From Thermoleophilia bacterium (GTDB lineage: Bacteria > Actinomycetota > Thermoleophilia > Gaiellales > SKUG01): a stretch of 16,524 nt of DNA. The notes under the pieces were generated by a model, which was not told the DNA's origin, ran no database searches, and saw nothing but the letters and a program-made list of their open reading frames with translations. Position 1 is the stretch's first letter. Every line of letters begins with the position of its first letter. The position numbers were made by a program, and so were the translations under genes. This document shows positions 13,424 through 16,524 of this stretch, piece after piece. Location: NCBI GenBank assembly GCA_025964455.1, contig JAOPYU010000061.1, positions 1 through 16,524 on the forward strand, given 5' to 3'.

Positions 13424-14809
13424 ATGCACGCGCGTCCCGCATCGGCCCGCTTCGGCGGTGGCGTCCTCATCGGCGCCCTCGAGCAGCTCATCAACGAGCT
13501 GACCGCGCGCCTGCGCATCCCCCTCATTCCGCTCCTGACGGTGCCCACCGGTGACGTGCTCGAGCCGCAGGGCGCTGACCAGCGCGCGGGCGCAGATGCG
13601 GTGCAGCGCGTCATCGATCGGCTGACCAGCCGGGCCGACGTCGATCCGCAGCGTGCACGAGCCACGCGACCGCTGCTTGCGGCGACCGCGATCGAGGTCG
13701 CGGCGGGTGGTGCGACCCACCTGGTCTTCGATGCCGTCGCGCCGGGCGCGGACTGGGCGCGCGCCGGGCAGACGTGTGCGTTCGTCGCGGTCTACGTGGA
13801 TGGTCGCTACCACTCGACCGCCGTCGTGTTGGGCGAGCGCAGCGAGGGCTACGAGGTGAACCTGGCCGGGCTGCCAGCCGGGCGTCACGACATCGAGCTT
13901 CGCGCTGCTACTGATGCGGCGCCCGTCGCGGCGCGTGTCAGTCAGCTGCGCACGCGTGTGGTGGAGGGCGAGCAGGCGCTCGTCGACCGTCTCGCACCCG
14001 TCATCGAGCTGCGGGACGTGGATCGCGGCGCGGGCAACTCGGTTGCCGCCAACGATGCACCGCTGCTGCTCGTGCCGTCGATCACCCGCAATGCGGACGC
14101 GACGCGCACGATCGAGTACCGCATGCTGCTCTCCAACGAGGACGGCGGCACGCCGGCGCCCGAGCTGTTCGCGCAGTACGGACGCGGGGTCGACGTGGAG
14201 CCGACCTATCGGGTCCGGGTGGACGCGCAGGGGCACGTGCTCGAGGCTCGCTACCAGTCGGCGCTCCATCAGTGGCGCGACTACGACGGCGTGCTCGAGC
14301 ACGGCCGGCCCGTGCTGCGTGTCAGCACCGCAAACAGCATGGTCAGCGCACGCACGGGGGGTTCGCGCCCTGCCGAGCGGTGGAGCGATGCCGCCATCGG
14401 GCTCGTGGCCGGCGATCCCTCCGACTACGACGTCATGCGCTCGCACGGTTGGACCTGGGCCGTGATGTCCAAGGAATTGCTGCGCGAGGGCAAGGTCGCA
14501 GCAGCGGGCGCGGTGCGCACCAAGCTCCAGGTCGCCGACCCGCGACGCTATGTGTTCCTCGGCCCGATCAGCGATGCGGCCCGTGCTGCGATCGCGCTGC
14601 GGGGCGGCCTGGAGGTCGTACTCGCCGATGGCCGCCGCGTCCTGGCGCGCGCGGTCACGGGCTTCGCTTCCGGCGTGTTCCGCCAGACCGCGCTCGAGCT
14701 GCCTGCGGATGCACTGGCCGACGCCGTACAGGGCGTCGCGCTCCTCGGCGTGCAGGCCCTCGTGCTGACCGCCACCTTCGGCGCCCGCCAGCTCGCCCAC
14801 GCCGCCTGA
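13424..14809 (+). CDS. Uncharacterised protein, tandem paralogue 2
   Basis: Protein of 461 residues, collinear with the preceding protein along nearly its whole length, so the pair arose by tandem duplication. Shared anchors are the N-terminal QLxNELTxR (about 21-29), VAVYVDGRYHSTAVV (121-135), GRHDIELR, APLLLVPSIT, LSNEDGGT (235-242), YGRGVDVE (251-258), YQSALHQW, RPVLRVSTANSMVSA, WTWAVMSKELLRE (342-354), DPRRYVFLG and TALELP. The N-terminal about 90 residues and linkers diverge most. It lies 74 nt after paralogue 1; that gap has a small GCGCG/CGCGC hairpin at 13362-13375. Probably co-transcribed. It converges on prfC. No function can be assigned. Confidence 0.7.
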   Translation: MHARPASARFGGGVLIGALEQLINELTARLRIPLIPLLTVPTGDVLEPQGADQRAGADAVQRVIDRLTSRADVDPQRARATRPLLAATAIEVAAGGATHLVFDAVAPGADWARAGQTCAFVAVYVDGRYHSTAVVLGERSEGYEVNLAGLPAGRHDIELRAATDAAPVAARVSQLRTRVVEGEQALVDRLAPVIELRDVDRGAGNSVAANDAPLLLVPSITRNADATRTIEYRMLLSNEDGGTPAPELFAQYGRGVDVEPTYRVRVDAQGHVLEARYQSALHQWRDYDGVLEHGRPVLRVSTANSMVSARTGGSRPAERWSDAAIGLVAGDPSDYDVMRSHGWTWAVMSKELLREGKVAAAGAVRTKLQVADPRRYVFLGPISDAARAAIALRGGLEVVLADGRRVLARAVTGFASGVFRQTALELPADALADAVQGVALLGVQALVLTATFGARQLAHAA

Positions 14810-14816
14810 CCCCTTC

Positions 14817-14865
14817 GGATCTGGTGACGTTGGCCGTACCAGGGCCGGCTGACGTCACCAAATCC
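14817..14865. terminator. Bidirectional terminator-like inverted repeat
   Basis: GGATCTGGTGACGT (14817-14830) pairs with ACGTCACCAAATCC (14852-14865) with a single mismatch, and the stem continues inward with TGGCC/GGCC. It lies between the stop codons of paralogue 2 and prfC, which converge on it, so it can serve both strands. Confidence 0.75.
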
Positions 14866-14871
14866 GGTGGA

Positions 14872-16407
14872 TCAGAGGACGTCGTGGAGCAGCAGCTCGG
14901 GATGGTCCTTGCGGTAGTTGGCGAGCGCCCAGTCCGAGCCGAAGGCGAGCAACTGGATGCCGTGCGTGGACTCCAGGACGCGCATGCCGGTTGCGCGCGG
15001 CGGGGTGCCCTCGTTCTTCTCGTCCCACGCGACGGAGATGGCGAGCGGCAGCTGCGAGAGGCCGACCTCGACGCCGAACTCGTTGGCCATTCGGTGGGTG
15101 AAGACCTCGTACTGCAGCTCGCCGACGGCGGCCGCGATGGGCGTCTGGATGCCGACCTTCGGGTCGATGTAGATCTGCACGACCCCTTCGTCACCGAGCT
15201 GGGAGATGCCCTGCTGGAACTGCTTGCGGCGCGCGATGTCACGGTTGGAGAGCTGACGGAACAGGTGCGGCGCGAAGGTCGTGATGTGGGGGAACTCCAC
15301 GAGCTTGCCGGCATGGACCGTGTCGCCGATGCGCAGGTCGCGCGAGCCGGGGAGGACGATCACGTCGCCGGGCCAGGCCTCCTCGACGGTCGCCCGGTCC
15401 TGCCCGAAGGGCTCCACGGCGCGGTTCATGACGATCGGGCGCCCGGTCCGCGCGATCGAGACCTTGTCGCCGCGCGTGAATGCGCCCGAACAGATGCGCA
15501 TGTAGGCGGCGACGTCGCGGTGGCGCTGGTCGACGTTCGCCTGCAGCTTGAACACGTGCGCGGAGAACGCTTCCTCGATGGGCCGCGGATCGCCATTGCG
15601 GTCAGCCCGCGGGGCAGGCGCCGGCGCGAGCTCGCGCATCGCCGCGACGAGGTGGTCGACGCCGAACATGTTCGCCGCCGAACCGAAGAACATCGGCGTC
15701 AGATCGCCGGCGAGGAACGCCTCACGGTCGAAGCCCCCCGCAGCGCCCTGGGCGAGCTCGAGCGTGTCGACCGCATCGTCCCACTCGTGCTCCTGGAAGC
15801 CGCGCGCTTCCCACGGCGCCAGTTCGCGGATGTCGCGGCCGGCGTCCTCGGGGTGCACCACGCCTGCGAACGACGCTGCGTCACCCGCCGGCCATGTCAT
15901 CGGCACGACCTGCAGGTCGAGTTCCTTCTCGACGTGGTCGAGCATCTCCATCGCGTCCATCGACGGCCGGTCGATCTTGTTGACGAAGGTGATGATGGGC
16001 AGCTGTCGTGCGCGACAGACCTCGAACAGGCGGCGCGTCTGCGGCTCGATGCCCTTGGCGGCGTCGAGCAGCATGACGGCGCTGTCGACGGCGCTCAGCA
16101 CGCGGTAGGTGTCCTCGGAGAAGTCACCATGGCCCGGCGTGTCGAGCAGGTTGATCGTGATGCCGTCGACGTGGATGCGCACGGCGGAGGACACGACGGA
16201 GATGCCGCGCTCCTGCTCCATCTCCATCCAGTCGGTCACCGTGGCCTTGCGGTTGCCCTTGGAGTTGACCGCGCCGGCGCGACCGATCGTGTCGGTGACC
16301 TTGAGCAGCTGCTCGGTCAGGGTCGTCTTGCCCGCGTCAGGGTGCGAGATGATCGCGACCGTGCGTCGGGTGTCGGCGTGCGTGCGGATGTCTTCAGGCG
16401 AGGCCAC
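14872..16407 (-). CDS. prfC: Peptide chain release factor 3 (RF3)
   Basis: Protein of 511 residues, close to the usual 525-530. It is a translational GTPase that recycles RF1/RF2 from the ribosome after peptide release. The G1 P-loop SHPDAGKTT is at 21-29, the RF3-typical block TDWMEMEQERGISVVSS at 58-74, G3 DTPGHGDF at 89-96 and G4 NKID at 143-146. The C-terminal domains contain GDTVHAGKLVEFPHITTFAPHLFRQ and GVQTPI-like segments typical of RF3 rather than EF-G. The GTG start at 16407 lacks a Shine-Dalgarno sequence and may be leaderless. Its coding composition resembles the neighbours. Confidence 0.97.
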   Translation of the reverse strand: MASPEDIRTHADTRRTVAIISHPDAGKTTLTEQLLKVTDTIGRAGAVNSKGNRKATVTDWMEMEQERGISVVSSAVRIHVDGITINLLDTPGHGDFSEDTYRVLSAVDSAVMLLDAAKGIEPQTRRLFEVCRARQLPIITFVNKIDRPSMDAMEMLDHVEKELDLQVVPMTWPAGDAASFAGVVHPEDAGRDIRELAPWEARGFQEHEWDDAVDTLELAQGAAGGFDREAFLAGDLTPMFFGSAANMFGVDHLVAAMRELAPAPAPRADRNGDPRPIEEAFSAHVFKLQANVDQRHRDVAAYMRICSGAFTRGDKVSIARTGRPIVMNRAVEPFGQDRATVEEAWPGDVIVLPGSRDLRIGDTVHAGKLVEFPHITTFAPHLFRQLSNRDIARRKQFQQGISQLGDEGVVQIYIDPKVGIQTPIAAAVGELQYEVFTHRMANEFGVEVGLSQLPLAISVAWDEKNEGTPPRATGMRVLESTHGIQLLAFGSDWALANYRKDHPELLLHDVL

Positions 16408-16416
16408 GAGGCAACC

Positions 16417-16422
16417 AGTCTA
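16417..16422 (-). promoter_or_regulatory. prfC: Candidate -10 element of prfC, leaderless
   Basis: On the minus strand TAGACT (TANNNT) ends 9 bases before the GTG start. Transcription would begin about 7 bases after it, almost at the start codon, which fits the missing ribosome binding site. No convincing -35 hexamer is visible. Confidence 0.35.
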
Positions 16423-16524
16423 CCGGCCACGTGTGTCCGGAGGCGTGGCACCGGGTGTACGTATCGCCGTCGCCGCTGGCGCTCCCCAGCTCGGCGAGTC
16501 ATGCCGGAGTACCTGCACGACGAC

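Noticed and set aside
13094..14800. 568-codon minus-strand open frame opposite the second paralogue
   Set aside because: The plus strand is supported by full-length similarity between two adjacent genes; the minus frame spans both genes and the gap with composition typical of an antisense shadow.
16501..16524. Possible start of a plus-strand gene at the window end (ATG 16501, MPEYLHDD)
   Set aside because: Only eight codons are visible, with no clear ribosome binding site, so it cannot be distinguished from chance.

Overview
The window is very GC-rich DNA with dense gene packing, many GTG starts, a lipoprotein cyclophilin, an ECF sigma factor with a separate membrane anti-sigma factor, and a class III adenylate cyclase. 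This points to a high-GC actinobacterium. The SipW-type fibre locus and the uncharacterised proteins would suit the Thermoleophilia/Solirubrobacterales side of the phylum, but that placement is an inference without a marker gene such as rRNA. No mobile element, tRNA, rRNA or CRISPR array was seen; the layout looks like ordinary chromosome with an accessory flavour.

Left part (1-5972). A small membrane protein with a Pro/Thr/Ala-rich tail carrying four DPxTG motifs (minus strand) is divergent from a cyclophilin lipoprotein. The cyclophilin converges on a membrane-anchored adenylate cyclase. A gene-free stretch of about 520 bases follows. It holds a promoter-like pair, a possible 17-residue leader ORF, several perfect hairpins, two mutually exclusive 11-bp pairings and a terminator-like hairpin, and it ends at a gene for an uncharacterised HExxH metalloprotease. 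That gene runs tail-to-tail into an overlapping ECF sigma / anti-sigma pair.

Centre (5973-10057). Divergent from the sigma factor is a five-gene plus-strand operon. It has two TasA/camelysin-like proteins with a SipW-type N-terminus, a SipW/archaeal-type signal peptidase (Ser/His), a third, strongly basic relative of the TasA-like proteins, and a larger secreted protein with two FN3-like domains that shares the same N-terminal WxxxxTNPG-type motif. The last three genes overlap by 4 nt each (ATGA), so they are probably translationally coupled. This looks like a self-contained system for making and processing an extracellular fibre or surface layer, possibly under the divergent ECF sigma factor.

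Right part (10059-16524). A class I SAM-methyltransferase-like gene overlaps the end of an HtpX-like M48 membrane protease gene (minus strand). Divergent from these are two tandem paralogous genes of about 460 codons, of unknown function, with three recognisable conserved blocks. They converge, across a strong symmetrical terminator, on prfC (peptide chain release factor 3). The most interesting items are the SipW/TasA-like locus, the structured RNA region at 2888-3285, and the tandem paralogues at 11967-14809.
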